NCBI GenBank assembly: GCA_043811005.1
Contig: JBDRNO010000237.1
Location: 1-16,339 of the forward strand
Reading direction: 5' to 3'
Source: JBDRNO01 sp043811005
Lineage (GTDB): Bacteria; Bacteroidota; Bacteroidia; NORP154
Length of the DNA: 16,339 nt
Shown: in pieces, positions 1-6,860 of the stretch
Layout: every line of letters begins with the position of its first letter
Position numbering within the stretch: the first letter of the stretch is position 1
Notes under the pieces: model-generated
What the model was told of the DNA's origin: nothing
The model's input: only the letters and a program-made list of their open reading frames with translations
Databases searched by the model: none
Translations under genes and position numbers: made by a program

Positions 1-16
1 CAAATATCAATTATCA

Positions 17-41
17 AATGACCGAAACAGTTTTGGTCATT
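17..41. repeat. Short near-perfect hairpin
   Basis: Arms AATGACCGAAAC and GTTTTGGTCATT pair around a single base, with one G-T pair. It lies in AT-rich intergenic sequence made of TTTGTTATTTGG-like words, which recur elsewhere in the window. No gene ends here inside the window, so it could be a terminator for a gene to the left or a dispersed palindrome. The core CGAAACAG is shared with the second hairpin of the broken tRNA-Pro at 13619. Confidence 0.5.
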
Positions 42-116
42 GAGTTTTTGAGCATTGTGATTTATTTGTTATTTGGTACTTGTAATTTGTAATTTTAAAA
101 TTCATCCAAACATTCG

Positions 117-156
117 GACTTTATAGACGGACACTAATTAGTCTGTCTATAAAGTC
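117..156. repeat. Strong 40-base palindrome
   Basis: The ends GACTTTATAGAC and GTCTATAAAGTC are exact inverted copies (12 base pairs). After one mismatch the stem continues with GAC/GTC around an AT-rich centre. An A-rich stretch follows, so it is not a classical terminator on either strand. A degenerate half-site (TTTGTCCATAATGTCATAAA) lies at 16126-16145, next to the right-hand relative of the adjacent repeat. This suggests the palindrome belongs to the same dispersed unit, possibly as a mobile-element end. The family is not identified. Confidence 0.6.
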
Positions 157-172
157 AAAAAAATTTTCAAAA

Positions 173-274
173 ATGGAAATTTCATGTTATTCTGTATCTT
201 CGTACAAAAGCATCCTTACCTCTATCTCCAACAAATTATTTACCCATTTACTTCTTTTCATCCCCTCTTTGTAA
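173..274 (+). pseudogene. 3' remnant of a four-helix-bundle (23S rRNA IVP-like) gene
   Basis: A short reading frame ends with KSILTSISNKL followed by LLLFIPSL and a stop at 272-274. It matches the C-terminus of the partial minus-strand gene at the right edge, which ends RILASILNKL then LLLFIPFL (16 of 22 positions identical by eye). The match starts only near base 205. Bases 173-204 do not look like the family, and a strong palindrome sits just upstream. I read this as a truncated 3' end of a four-helix-bundle gene rather than a functional 33-residue protein. The family call rests on the right-edge copy and is an inference. Confidence 0.5.
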
Positions 275-340
275 TTTGAGATTTGCAATTTGATCCTGAA
301 CTTGTTTCAGGATGGGATTTTTTAGTTTTTTTTATGCACT
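205..340 (+). repeat. Left copy of inverted ~135-base repeat
   Basis: The reverse complement of 16137-16277 aligns along this whole stretch with a few substitutions and small gaps. Shared landmarks are the CATCCTT..CTCTATC block, ACAAATTAT, ACTTCTTTTCATCCCC, TTTGAGATTTG, and a terminal hairpin at 293-313 (arms ATCCTGAA and TTCAGGAT, loop CTTGT). The hairpin is followed by GGGATTTTTT, so it could terminate rightward transcription. It also lies just past the stop of the leftward DUF2784 gene. The first half is coding sequence for a four-helix-bundle C-terminus; the second half is non-coding. The ATCCTGAA/TTCAGGAT palindrome resembles widely dispersed intergenic palindromes. Confidence 0.75.
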
Positions 341-714
341 CCCATCCTGAAGTGGAAATACTGGCGAATATTAGTATAAACAGAAGCTATCAATGCTGCA
401 AAAAAGAATATAACTACCATAATATCAACTACACCGGCATCAATATCCAACCCTGTGATCCTATCCACTAAGTATTTAACGTACGAACCCGGTAAATTAT
501 TGTTACCCAAATAACGAAGTACTTCCCAGTGCCAATCAGTTAAGGGGCAATACCCTATACCATACCAAATCCCAAGCACAAACCATGAAAGTCCCGTTAG
601 CAAAAGCAATACCAGGTTTGCCTTTCTTGTTTTTTTCCATACCCAGCCGAAAAGGTTAAAGATGATAAGAAAAGAATGAAAAAAAAGAAAAAATATATCC
701 AAAAGCCAGTACAT
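322..714 (-). CDS. DUF2784 family membrane protein
   Basis: Predicted integral membrane protein of about 130 residues and unknown function. With the start at the ATG at 712-714 it begins MYWLLDIFFLFFHS. It has three or four hydrophobic segments (about 1-20, 30-48 and 102-120) and the DUF2784 signature GYCPLTDWHW near residues 55-64, followed by a conserved-looking LPGSYVKYLVDRITGLD stretch. The frame stays open to a TTG at 745-747, which would add 11 residues (SININKIFN..). I prefer the ATG because family members begin with a similar LLD..F..H motif. The last few codons (MGVHKKN) run into the dispersed repeat that ends near 340, so the natural C-terminus may have been altered. A possible -7 element on this strand lies at 797-804. 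Catalysis and substrate are unknown. Confidence 0.8.
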   Translation of the reverse strand: MYWLLDIFFLFFHSFLIIFNLFGWVWKKTRKANLVLLLLTGLSWFVLGIWYGIGYCPLTDWHWEVLRYLGNNNLPGSYVKYLVDRITGLDIDAGVVDIMVVIFFFAALIASVYTNIRQYFHFRMGVHKKN

Positions 715-794
715 AATATTAAAAATTTTGTTGATGTTAATAGACAAGTTGACAGTCCACCTACGCTAAAGCTTCGATGGATAAATAAGCAGTT

Positions 795-834
795 GGCAAA
801 AATAAGGACATAACTTCGTAAATTGATTAAAAAA
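795..834 (-). repeat. Dispersed 27-base element, copy 1, with possible promoter
   Basis: Bases 808-834 (ACATAACTTCGTAAATTGAT then A-rich) are identical to 5114-5140, and the preceding GGCAAA..TAA context is also shared. A diverged copy lies at 13033-13058. All three sit upstream of minus-strand genes (DUF2784, MltF, DUF3137). In this copy the minus strand carries TATTTTTG (797-804), which fits the Bacteroidetes -7 consensus, about 80 bases before the DUF2784 start; no good -33 TTG is visible. It may be a transplanted regulatory segment or just a mobile repeat. Confidence 0.45.
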
Positions 835-866
835 CACCAAAACAAACCGACTTATTTTTATTTCCA

Positions 867-985
867 GCAAAGCGTTTAGGTTGACTCAACGGAAGCCCCG
901 CCAAGCACGTACCTGTGTGCCGTGGCACTCCGGCTTTGCTCTGCTGAAGCTACGCGAAAGCGATGTGTGCAGGCGCAAAGTACGC
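867..985. other. GC-rich structured block in intergenic DNA
   Basis: This roughly 120-base block is clearly richer in G and C than the surrounding AT-rich sequence. It contains several pairings: AGCAAAGC (868-875) with GCTTTGCT (933-940), GTTGACTCAAC, and a small CGC-GAAA-GCG hairpin (953-962) closed by a GNRA-type loop. Reading frames through it give no recognisable protein. It may be a structured RNA, a dispersed repeat, or transferred DNA; I cannot tell which. It lies between the divergent DUF2784 and M23 genes. Confidence 0.4.
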
Positions 986-1100
986 TATAATTAAAAATAA
1001 ACTAAAGAGAGAGTAATACCTATAAAAAAACAGGCATTTTATAAGTAAAGCAGGTTTATTTAAAATTCTTGTATTTAAGTAAAATCATAGATATAGTTTA

Positions 1101-1108
1101 TATCTTTG
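1101..1108 (+). promoter_or_regulatory. Putative -7 element of the M23 peptidase gene
   Basis: TATCTTTG matches the Bacteroidetes -7 consensus TAnnTTTG exactly and ends 7 bases before the ATG at 1116. The expected transcription start would fall at or just before the start codon, implying a leaderless or nearly leaderless mRNA. A TTG exists at 1069-1071 but is too far for a standard -33 element, so the -33 part is unsupported. Confidence 0.5.
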
Positions 1109-1115
1109 GTGTTTA

Positions 1116-2135
1116 ATGAAGCAATACCGTAAATATATATATTCACTTCTTTTATTATTTCCGGTTGCTATTTTCTGGCTTCCAATACCTGCTTTTGAGT
1201 CTTTTTTTAGTACTGGTAATACTTTACATGATACTATTGTTGAACCAGATACAGTACCCGGTGAAAACCGTGTCTTTCAGTCGATTGAATACATGACAGA
1301 AGAGCAGGTTTATACATTGATTGATTCCCTGCTCGATGAAGTAACAATTCCGCTTGAACTCATAAATGAGATCAATTTATATGTTACAAGCAAATATGAT
1401 AAAACTACCGGATTATTTGCAACCGAAGCACATAACCCATCTGTCTATCCAGCTAATAATTATTATTTTAAATGGGATACGTATAATACACACCCATATT
1501 CAGAATTGCTTTCCAAAAATGACACTACGGTCTTATTGGTATTACAAGACAGCTCCAGCCGTTATATTCCTCCTGTGATTGGAATAATAACCTCAAATTT
1601 CGGGGATAGGCGCAACCACCTTGGTATTGATATTGACCTTGAAGTGTGGGACACAGTTGTATCTGCCTTTGACGGTATGGTCAGGATAGCCAGGAAGCAC
1701 GGAGGATATGGAAGGGTTGTAGTAGTACGGCACTATAATGGATTGGAGACATTTTACGGACATCTGCACAGGATAAAGGTGCAACCGGGTGATACGGTTA
1801 AAGCAGGTCAATTAGTGGGCTTGGGAGGCAGTTCCGGAAAATCAACGGGAAGCCATCTGCATTTCGAGTGCCGGTTTAAAGGTAAACCGCTTAATGCCAT
1901 GCATTTTATTGATTTTAAAGAAAATAAGCTTATCGGGGACACTATTATCCTTACCAAAACACGCTGGAGTTATAGTGTTTATCCAAAAGGCGTGAAATTT
2001 CATACTGTCGCTTATGGTGAGTTTCTGTATTTGATCGCAAAAAGATACGGTACCACTATCAGGAGATTGTGTGAATTGAACGGTATTTCCAGGAATTCAA
2101 TCTTGAGGGTGGGGCAAAAACTTCGTATCGGATAG
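1116..2135 (+). CDS. M23 family metallopeptidase with C-terminal LysM
   Basis: Exported peptidoglycan endopeptidase of 339 residues. An N-terminal hydrophobic segment (about 8-22) acts as signal peptide or membrane anchor. A poorly conserved acidic region follows (about 30-150), then a LytM/M23 domain (about 155-265). Zinc ligands are seen as H168 and D172 in HLGID and H249 in HLH; the YGHLH motif (214-218) supplies the catalytic H216. A LysM peptidoglycan-binding repeat occupies about 294-338 (HTVAYGEFLYLIAKRYGTT .. GQKLRIG). All active-site residues are present, so it should be an active hydrolase cleaving peptide cross-links. Known M23 proteins of this layout act in cell separation or wall remodelling. 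It stands alone, with no operon partner, and appears to be driven by the TATCTTTG element immediately upstream. Confidence 0.93.
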   Translation: MKQYRKYIYSLLLLFPVAIFWLPIPAFESFFSTGNTLHDTIVEPDTVPGENRVFQSIEYMTEEQVYTLIDSLLDEVTIPLELINEINLYVTSKYDKTTGLFATEAHNPSVYPANNYYFKWDTYNTHPYSELLSKNDTTVLLVLQDSSSRYIPPVIGIITSNFGDRRNHLGIDIDLEVWDTVVSAFDGMVRIARKHGGYGRVVVVRHYNGLETFYGHLHRIKVQPGDTVKAGQLVGLGGSSGKSTGSHLHFECRFKGKPLNAMHFIDFKENKLIGDTIILTKTRWSYSVYPKGVKFHTVAYGEFLYLIAKRYGTTIRRLCELNGISRNSILRVGQKLRIG

Positions 2136-2173
2136 TTTCTTGTTAATGATTCTTTGGCAGGTAATAAGAAAAT

Positions 2174-2232
2174 AGGGGATATTGGGGATATAGAGGATAT
2201 AGAGGATATAGAGGATATAGAGGATATAGAGA
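2174..2232 (+). repeat. 9-base tandem repeat (GAGGATATA units)
   Basis: Five near-identical GAGGATATA units follow two diverged GGGGATAT(T/A) units, directly after the M23 gene. No protein-coding frame is evident. The same 9-base unit in the same strand orientation occurs at 8224-8302, where it lies inside the signal-peptide coding region of a DUF4249 lipoprotein. A perfect short-period array of this kind is prone to slippage. Confidence 0.85.
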
Positions 2233-2618
2233 AATAAACAATACAAACCTAGTATAACGTTTCAATAAAATAGTAACATATAATCATGCTATTAAATCTC
2301 AAATAACAAATTACAAATCTCAAATAAATACTAATTACAAAGGGAATAAGGTAATAAGGTTAGTTTATTCCAGTATTTATGTTTCTACTAAGGTTAAAAG
2401 TGAAAAAAATAAGGTTTTTGACCCTGCTTGCTGAACGGAAATGAAACATATACGATTAATTGCTAATATTGTATATAAGAAAGGCTAATAATAAACGTGA
2501 AATGATTAAATAATTATTAATAACATAAATAATTAGGACGATACAATTTAGTTTCACCATATTTACTTTAATAATTAAAAAATCACCACACTATAAATAG
2601 TTTCTATATTTATAATTC
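2233..2618. other. Intergenic, repeat-like, no gene seen
   Basis: AT-rich sequence without a supportable gene. Bases 2289-2365 consist of AAATCTCAAAT/ACAAATTACAAAT words, then GGGAATAAGGTAATAAGG. This resembles the non-coding half of the inverted repeat found at both window edges. I see no clear -33/-7 promoter for the barrel gene that starts at 2619. Confidence 0.5.
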
Positions 2619-3377
2619 ATGAACAAATCCCTCATTATATTACTCTTTTTTAAACTTCGGCTTCACTTAGTACTTGCTTTTTACACTTCGGTTTCGCTCA
2701 GTGCATGCTTTTTAATTTTTAATTTACATTCCTTTGCCCAGGAAAATGTTATTACCGTTGGGATTCAGGCAAAACCAATTTTTCGCAATAAATTTTTTAA
2801 TGCCGGCAATATTGATATCACACAAAACAATATTAATTTCCTCACAAAACCCAAGTTGGGTTTTACTGCAGGAATGATAATAAGAAAAGGAATAACCAAA
2901 AAGTTTTCTTTTGAGACTGGGATCAACTATGTAAAAAGAAATTATAACCTTACAATCACCGACAGCGCTTTTGTCGGTGATTCAAAATTCAGCATTATAG
3001 GTTACGAGGTTCCTTTACTCGTATTAATTTATATTCGCATAGGTGAAAAGTTATATATGAATAATGCTTTGGGAGCTTCGATTGATATTTATAAAAGAAG
3101 TGATAAATCATCTTATGATTATTTTAATCTTTCATTTAAAAGGAGCAATTGGCTTTTACCTGCGCTTTTAGCAAATGTAGGTTGGGAATACAGAACGGAA
3201 AAGAGCGGTTACTTATATTTTGGAGCATCTTATCACCTGCCATTCACAAAAATTGCATCAATGAAAATTATCTATGACGGTAATAATAAGACAGAAACAA
3301 TTGAGACGAAACTTGCAGGAAGTTATTTAACTCTTGATCTCAGGTATTTTTTTCATCAAGATCCTTTAAAGAAATAA
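2619..3377 (+). CDS. PorT-like outer-membrane beta-barrel protein
   Basis: A 252-residue exported protein with a long N-terminal hydrophobic region ending near LHSFAQ (about residue 41), then alternating beta strands typical of the outer-membrane barrel (OMP_b-brl_2/PorT-like) families in Bacteroidetes. Examples are VGIQAKPIFR, KLGFTAGMIIRKG, FSFETGINYVKR, YEVPLLVLIYI and YLTLDLRYFF near the C-terminus. Its role is not known. The signal peptide is unusually long because it includes a 31-base-period tandem duplication (2654-2714). A shorter start is not obvious, since the next hydrophobic stretch lacks a methionine. The gene converges with the MltF gene, with only 23 bases between stops and no visible terminator. 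Confidence 0.8.
   Translation: MNKSLIILLFFKLRLHLVLAFYTSVSLSACFLIFNLHSFAQENVITVGIQAKPIFRNKFFNAGNIDITQNNINFLTKPKLGFTAGMIIRKGITKKFSFETGINYVKRNYNLTITDSAFVGDSKFSIIGYEVPLLVLIYIRIGEKLYMNNALGASIDIYKRSDKSSYDYFNLSFKRSNWLLPALLANVGWEYRTEKSGYLYFGASYHLPFTKIASMKIIYDGNNKTETIETKLAGSYLTLDLRYFFHQDPLKK
2654..2714 (+). repeat. Tandem 30-base duplication inside a signal-peptide coding region
   Basis: ACTTCGGCTTCACTTAGTAC-type sequence at 2654-2683 recurs at 2685-2714 with 25 of 30 bases identical and a 31-base period. Because 31 is not a multiple of three, the two copies are read in different frames, yet both give hydrophobic peptides. The ACTTCGG..CGCTCAG core also occurs in the hairpin at 8391-8431 and, degenerate, near 13214. 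It is therefore part of a dispersed family. Confidence 0.75.
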
Positions 3378-3400
3378 GACGGAAGGAGTGATACTATAAA

Positions 3401-4861
3401 TTAGATATTCACATTCTTATAATGCTGATACCTGTCCAGTATCTCTTTAACATATTTATACGGTTCTTCACCTCTGCAATAGCCGTGTTTAACAACTTCG
3501 TCATTGTAGTATTTTTCCCTTGATTTTTGCAGGATAAAAAAGGCTACGTTATCATCCCATACGTTTGGGTTCTTGTTGTATTTTATTGCAAGATTCCTGG
3601 CATCGATCACATGTCCCGGGCCGACATTATATGATGCAAGAACAAATTTTACACGCTCGTCTTTATCCATTATCATTTCATCCCAGTAATCATCCAGCCA
3701 GCATAAATATTTGGTTCCTGCATACACATTTTGAGCATCAGTTGAAAGACTGTCAACGCCATAATTATTAGCAGTTTCAGGCATTAACTGCATTAACCCG
3801 AATGCACCAGCCCATGATTCCGCCTTTGGGTCGAACCTGGATTCCTGGTATATGAGGGAAGCCACGAGCCGCCAGTCCCAATCTAATTCCTTACAATATA
3901 CTTTAATGATATGGTCATACCTCGATATATTTCCTCCTAACTGAGAGAAATAACCACTCTCAATCCTTTGTTTCTGTACTTTATGATTCTTAAAATACTT
4001 ATTGTACATTGCAATATATTTGTTTTTATTGCGTATGCTCCTTATCCATTCATTTATTTCTTTAAGCAGCTCGGGTGACTCCTTATTTACAGCCCATGCA
4101 ATTTTTTGCGGAAAGCTTATAGCTGTTTTCGCATCGATATTTGGATAATACGTTTGATTGACCAGCGCTACATTCTCATCTGCAATGGTATATTCGATCT
4201 CTCCGTTTGCTACCAGCTTTATCAGGTATTCAGTCTCATAGTCACCAGGCGCTTCAATGATACTGATCTCCCCCCCTATTTCATCTGATAAGTTCTTCAG
4301 GCGTGAATAAAAGGATGAGTTCTTTCTAACGAATATCTCTTTACCAATAAGGTCAATTTGATTTCTTACCAGCTTTTTATCTATTTCATCATAATATTTC
4401 ATCTTTTCCCAACCATCCGGTTTTCTCTGAACGAGCATCTGCCTGGTTAAAATATTATGTTCGGTAAAATTTATTTCCTTTGCCCTCTCCTGTGTTACCG
4501 TGAGATTTGCCGCTATTACATCTCCTTTCCCATTATTGAGCAATTCGATAATATCATCCATGTTCTTTACCACTATTATTTCCAGGTCCACTCCAATATG
4601 CTTGGCAAACAACCTCAGAAGATCATATTCATAACCCATTGGCTGTCCCTTGTATATAAAATAGCTGGTAGAACTATTGTCTGTCAATGCAATTAATTTG
4701 CCGCGTTCCTTGATTTGCTCAAGGTCAGTCTTAATATCAAAGTAAGAATCAGTAGCTTGGGATGTGTTCTCGTTTTTGTTCTTCCTGCAGCTAATAACTA
4801 TGACTATAAACAAAACAGTAAACAGTAATAAATTGAGTAAATATGTTTTTTTAAATCGCAT
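3401..4861 (-). CDS. mltF: Membrane-bound lytic murein transglycosylase F-like lipoprotein
   Basis: Peptidoglycan-cleaving lytic transglycosylase that generates 1,6-anhydromuropeptides. The 486 residues start at the ATG at 4859-4861; the open frame extends three codons upstream to a TTG, which I judge not to be used. Signal peptide with lipobox VISC, lipidated C25. A periplasmic solute-binding (SBP_bac_3) domain spans about 48-290, with typical GYEYDLLRLFAKHIG and GKGDVIAANLTVT motifs. A lysozyme-like SLT domain spans about 315-450, with catalytic E340 in YQESRFDP, then GAFGLMQLMP and ASYNVGPGHV. Length and domain order match MltF. In known MltF the N-terminal module senses muropeptides and controls the C-terminal enzyme. 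The gene is monocistronic and convergent with the barrel gene. Confidence 0.93.
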   Translation of the reverse strand: MRFKKTYLLNLLLFTVLFIVIVISCRKNKNENTSQATDSYFDIKTDLEQIKERGKLIALTDNSSTSYFIYKGQPMGYEYDLLRLFAKHIGVDLEIIVVKNMDDIIELLNNGKGDVIAANLTVTQERAKEINFTEHNILTRQMLVQRKPDGWEKMKYYDEIDKKLVRNQIDLIGKEIFVRKNSSFYSRLKNLSDEIGGEISIIEAPGDYETEYLIKLVANGEIEYTIADENVALVNQTYYPNIDAKTAISFPQKIAWAVNKESPELLKEINEWIRSIRNKNKYIAMYNKYFKNHKVQKQRIESGYFSQLGGNISRYDHIIKVYCKELDWDWRLVASLIYQESRFDPKAESWAGAFGLMQLMPETANNYGVDSLSTDAQNVYAGTKYLCWLDDYWDEMIMDKDERVKFVLASYNVGPGHVIDARNLAIKYNKNPNVWDDNVAFFILQKSREKYYNDEVVKHGYCRGEEPYKYVKEILDRYQHYKNVNI

Positions 4862-5083
4862 TATAGTCAAGTTTTTTCAATCTTATGTTGTTTACGAAAT
4901 TTTGAGATGAATTGTTCGGGAAATTTTAAATCATAAATTTTACTGACTCACGTATATTTAAAAAATGTTTTGTGTTCCCATTTCCTTATACTGAAAACAC
5001 AAGGTATAATGTTACATTAAGATGTAAGACTCAACCTGAATGTTTTGTAAGTATTTATACTACAAATATTATCGGCTATAGTT

Positions 5084-5091
5084 TAACTTTG
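5084..5091 (+). promoter_or_regulatory. Orphan -7-like motif
   Basis: TAACTTTG on the plus strand fits the Bacteroidetes -7 consensus but points into repeat DNA, with no gene downstream. The 15-mer TATAGTTTAACTTTG (5077-5091) recurs exactly, inverted, at 13511-13525 upstream of the tRNA-Pro region. It is therefore more likely a repeated sequence than an isolated chance match. No -33 TTG at proper spacing. Confidence 0.3.
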
Positions 5092-5100
5092 TGTTGATAA

Positions 5101-5313
5101 ATGGCAAATAAAAACATAACTTCGTAAATTGATTAAAAAAAAATTATTTATAATTGAGTAAAGAATAAATAAGATAATGTTGCTGGGTACTGGGTGGTAT
5201 GTACTGATTTCGGAGTCTGAGTATAAAACCAAGAACCCAGAAACTGATTATTAAATGCAAAAACATAAATTATAGCACAAAATTTATATAAATATTGAAA
5301 TTCCGATACGTCA
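5101..5313 (+). repeat. Dispersed intergenic repeat, copy A (uninterrupted)
   Basis: Matches copy B at 13033-13325 in the same orientation. Shared pieces are the CTTCGTAAATT element (5114-5140), an exact 29-base stretch at 5165-5193 / 13086-13114 (ATAAATAAGATAATGTTGCT then GGGTACTGG), AACCAAGAACCCAG, AAACTGATTATTAAATG, and AATATTGAAAT at the end. ACTGGG near the start and AACCCAG further on give it weak internal inverted symmetry. Copy A lacks two palindromic inserts present in copy B. No coding frame. Confidence 0.8.
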
Positions 5314-5332
5314 AATTACAAAAAACAGCAAG

Positions 5333-5391
5333 GAGCATGGAGCATGGAGCATGGGGCATGGAGTGTAATTTTCAACTCCATGCTCCATGCT
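5333..5391. repeat. GAGCATG tandem repeat forming a long hairpin
   Basis: Four head-to-tail GAGCATG-type units (5333-5361) are followed by a near-perfect inverted copy. Bases 5348-5364 pair with 5375-5391 at 16 of 17 positions around a 10-base AT-rich loop. This can be a very stable cruciform or RNA stem. No poly-T tract follows closely, so I do not call it a terminator. The words resemble dispersed intergenic repeats of other bacteria. Confidence 0.75.
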
Positions 5392-5457
5392 GATATAATC
5401 AGTTTTATTAATTTTGGTCTAATAGTCAAAAGTTGGTTGGTTTTATTGATTTAAAAT

Positions 5458-5690
5458 TTCAGTTTATCAGTTTTCAGTTTTCGGTTTCCGGTTAATCGGG
5501 TTATCGGGTTTCAGCGTGAGTTTAAACGAACGGTATCAGCTTTTTAGTCATCGGATAGCCAGTTTGTTTACTGAAAAATTGGGTTTTTTATATAACATAC
5601 AAATCGGAACTGATTACTCGAAAACCGACAACCTGACAAACCGATAACTGACACCCGAGAACCGAGAAACCGAAAAGAACAGGTTATATA
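5458..5690. repeat. Degenerate long inverted repeat of CGGTTTTCAG-like words
   Basis: The left arm (about 5461-5516) is built of CAGTTTTC, GGTTTCCGG and ATCGGGTT words. The right arm (about 5605-5690) contains the complementary ACCGAAAA, AACCGACAA, ACCGATAACTGA and ACCGAGAAACCG words. The arms pair imperfectly around roughly 90 bases of unique sequence. No reading frame. It resembles a short-word repeat expanded in both orientations. Confidence 0.55.
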
Positions 5691-5827
5691 TTACACCACA
5701 TTAAATATACTGATTAGTTACAGAAAATTATCATTTATTAAATAAATCCACATATCATTGTTAATAACTCCTAATTACTATTCAATACATTATATTAACA
5801 ATGTTTTTCTGAACTAAAGCCATTTTA

Positions 5828-6778
5828 TCAATGCAACCCTTTTTCAGCAAGGTAACGTTCAGCATCCAATGCAGCCATACAACCGGAGCCGGCTGCAGTG
5901 ACTGCCTGCTGATAGACTTTGTCAGCCGCATCGCCTGATACAAAAATCCCTTCTACATTGGTTTTTGCAGAGCCGGGGATATTTATTATGTAACCCACCT
6001 CATCCATATCAATCCATCCTTTGAAAATATCAGTATTTGGCTTATGCCCGATGGCGGCAAAATAACCGGTTACATCCAGCTTCCTTTCTTCATTGGTAAT
6101 ATTGTTGAAAACCAAAACACCGTTAACAGCATCTTTGCCGAGTATCTCTTTAACGTTGTGGTTGTACAGTATTTCTATATTTTCCATATTATTGACCCTG
6201 TGCTGCATTGCCCGTGATGCTCTCAGGTAATCTTTTCTAACAACCATATATACCTTAGAGCACAGTTTTGCCAGGTAGGATGCCTCTTCGCAAGCGGAAT
6301 CACCTCCTCCCACAAGCACTACTTTTTGACCTTTAAAGAAAAAGCCGTCACAAACAGCACAGGCAGAGACACCTCCTCCGGCTTCGCGCAAGCGCGTTTC
6401 GGATTCCAGTCCAAGCCATTGGGCGCTTGCACCGGTTGCAATGATCACCGAATCGGCTGTAATTTCCTTGCTCTCATCAATAACAACTTTGTGTGGAGGA
6501 CCGGAAAAATCAACCGAGGTTACATAACCCGTTCTCACATCTGTATCAAATCTTTCCGTCTGCTTTTTAATATCCTCCATCATCTCCGGACCTGTGACCC
6601 CATCGGGATAACCGGGAAAATTCTCTACATCGGTAGTGATCATTAATTGCCCGCCGGGTTCCATACCCTGGTAAAGGACGGGTTTCATGTCTGCTCTCCC
6701 TGCATATATTGCTGCCGTGTAGCCGGCAGGGCCAGAGCCAATGATAAGACATTTTACGTGTTCTGTTTCTTTTTTCAT
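5828..6778 (-). CDS. trxB: Thioredoxin reductase (NADPH)
   Basis: Cytoplasmic flavoenzyme passing electrons from NADPH to thioredoxin. From the ATG at 6776-6778 it has 316 residues, beginning MKKETEHVKCLIIGSGPAGY. An in-frame ATG at 6812-6814 would add 12 residues (MGFLNEFNKLIK). I prefer the inner start because TrxB normally begins just before the FAD-binding strand. Visible motifs: FAD GSGPAG (14-19), redox-active CAVC (140-143), the NADPH-binding GGGDSACEEA region (157-166), and the C-terminal GIFVSGDAAD..YQQAVTAAGSGCMAALDAERYL FAD signature. All functional residues are intact and the length is normal. The gene is monocistronic and divergent from the small membrane-protein pair. Confidence 0.96.
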   Translation of the reverse strand: MKKETEHVKCLIIGSGPAGYTAAIYAGRADMKPVLYQGMEPGGQLMITTDVENFPGYPDGVTGPEMMEDIKKQTERFDTDVRTGYVTSVDFSGPPHKVVIDESKEITADSVIIATGASAQWLGLESETRLREAGGGVSACAVCDGFFFKGQKVVLVGGGDSACEEASYLAKLCSKVYMVVRKDYLRASRAMQHRVNNMENIEILYNHNVKEILGKDAVNGVLVFNNITNEERKLDVTGYFAAIGHKPNTDIFKGWIDMDEVGYIINIPGSAKTNVEGIFVSGDAADKVYQQAVTAAGSGCMAALDAERYLAEKGLH

Positions 6779-6833
6779 TTTTATTAATTTGTTAAATTCA
6801 TTTAAAAATCCCATAAACTAGAAATTTTTTCAC

Positions 6834-6841
6834 TATCTTTG
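6834..6841 (+). promoter_or_regulatory. Putative -7 element for the small membrane-protein pair
   Basis: TATCTTTG fits TAnnTTTG and ends 19 bases before the ATG at 6861, giving a short leader. No TTG is found at the usual -33 distance, so support comes from the -7 motif and its position only. Confidence 0.45.
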
Positions 6842-6860
6842 TATTTATTACTTTATTGTA

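Larger units (their letters stand above)
4862..5827. other. Long intergenic region made of repeats
   Basis: No gene is supportable in about 970 bases. It holds a dispersed repeat (5101-5313), a GAGCATG tandem hairpin (5333-5391) and a degenerate CGGTTT-rich inverted repeat (about 5458-5690). It separates the minus-strand TrxB and MltF genes, so MltF probably has its own promoter, but I cannot point to a convincing one on the minus strand. Confidence 0.6.

Noticed and set aside
808..834. Resemblance of ATAACTTCGTA to one arm of loxP
   Set aside because: There is no inverted second arm or 8-base spacer at 808, 5114 or 13033; the match is a short chance similarity inside a dispersed repeat.
2174..2232. 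Tandem array considered as CRISPR
   Set aside because: Units are 9 bases with no spacers, and no cas gene is present.
5828..6814. Longer thioredoxin reductase start at 6812-6814
   Set aside because: The extra 12 residues do not fit the family N-terminus; the ATG at 6776-6778 lies directly before the FAD-binding strand.
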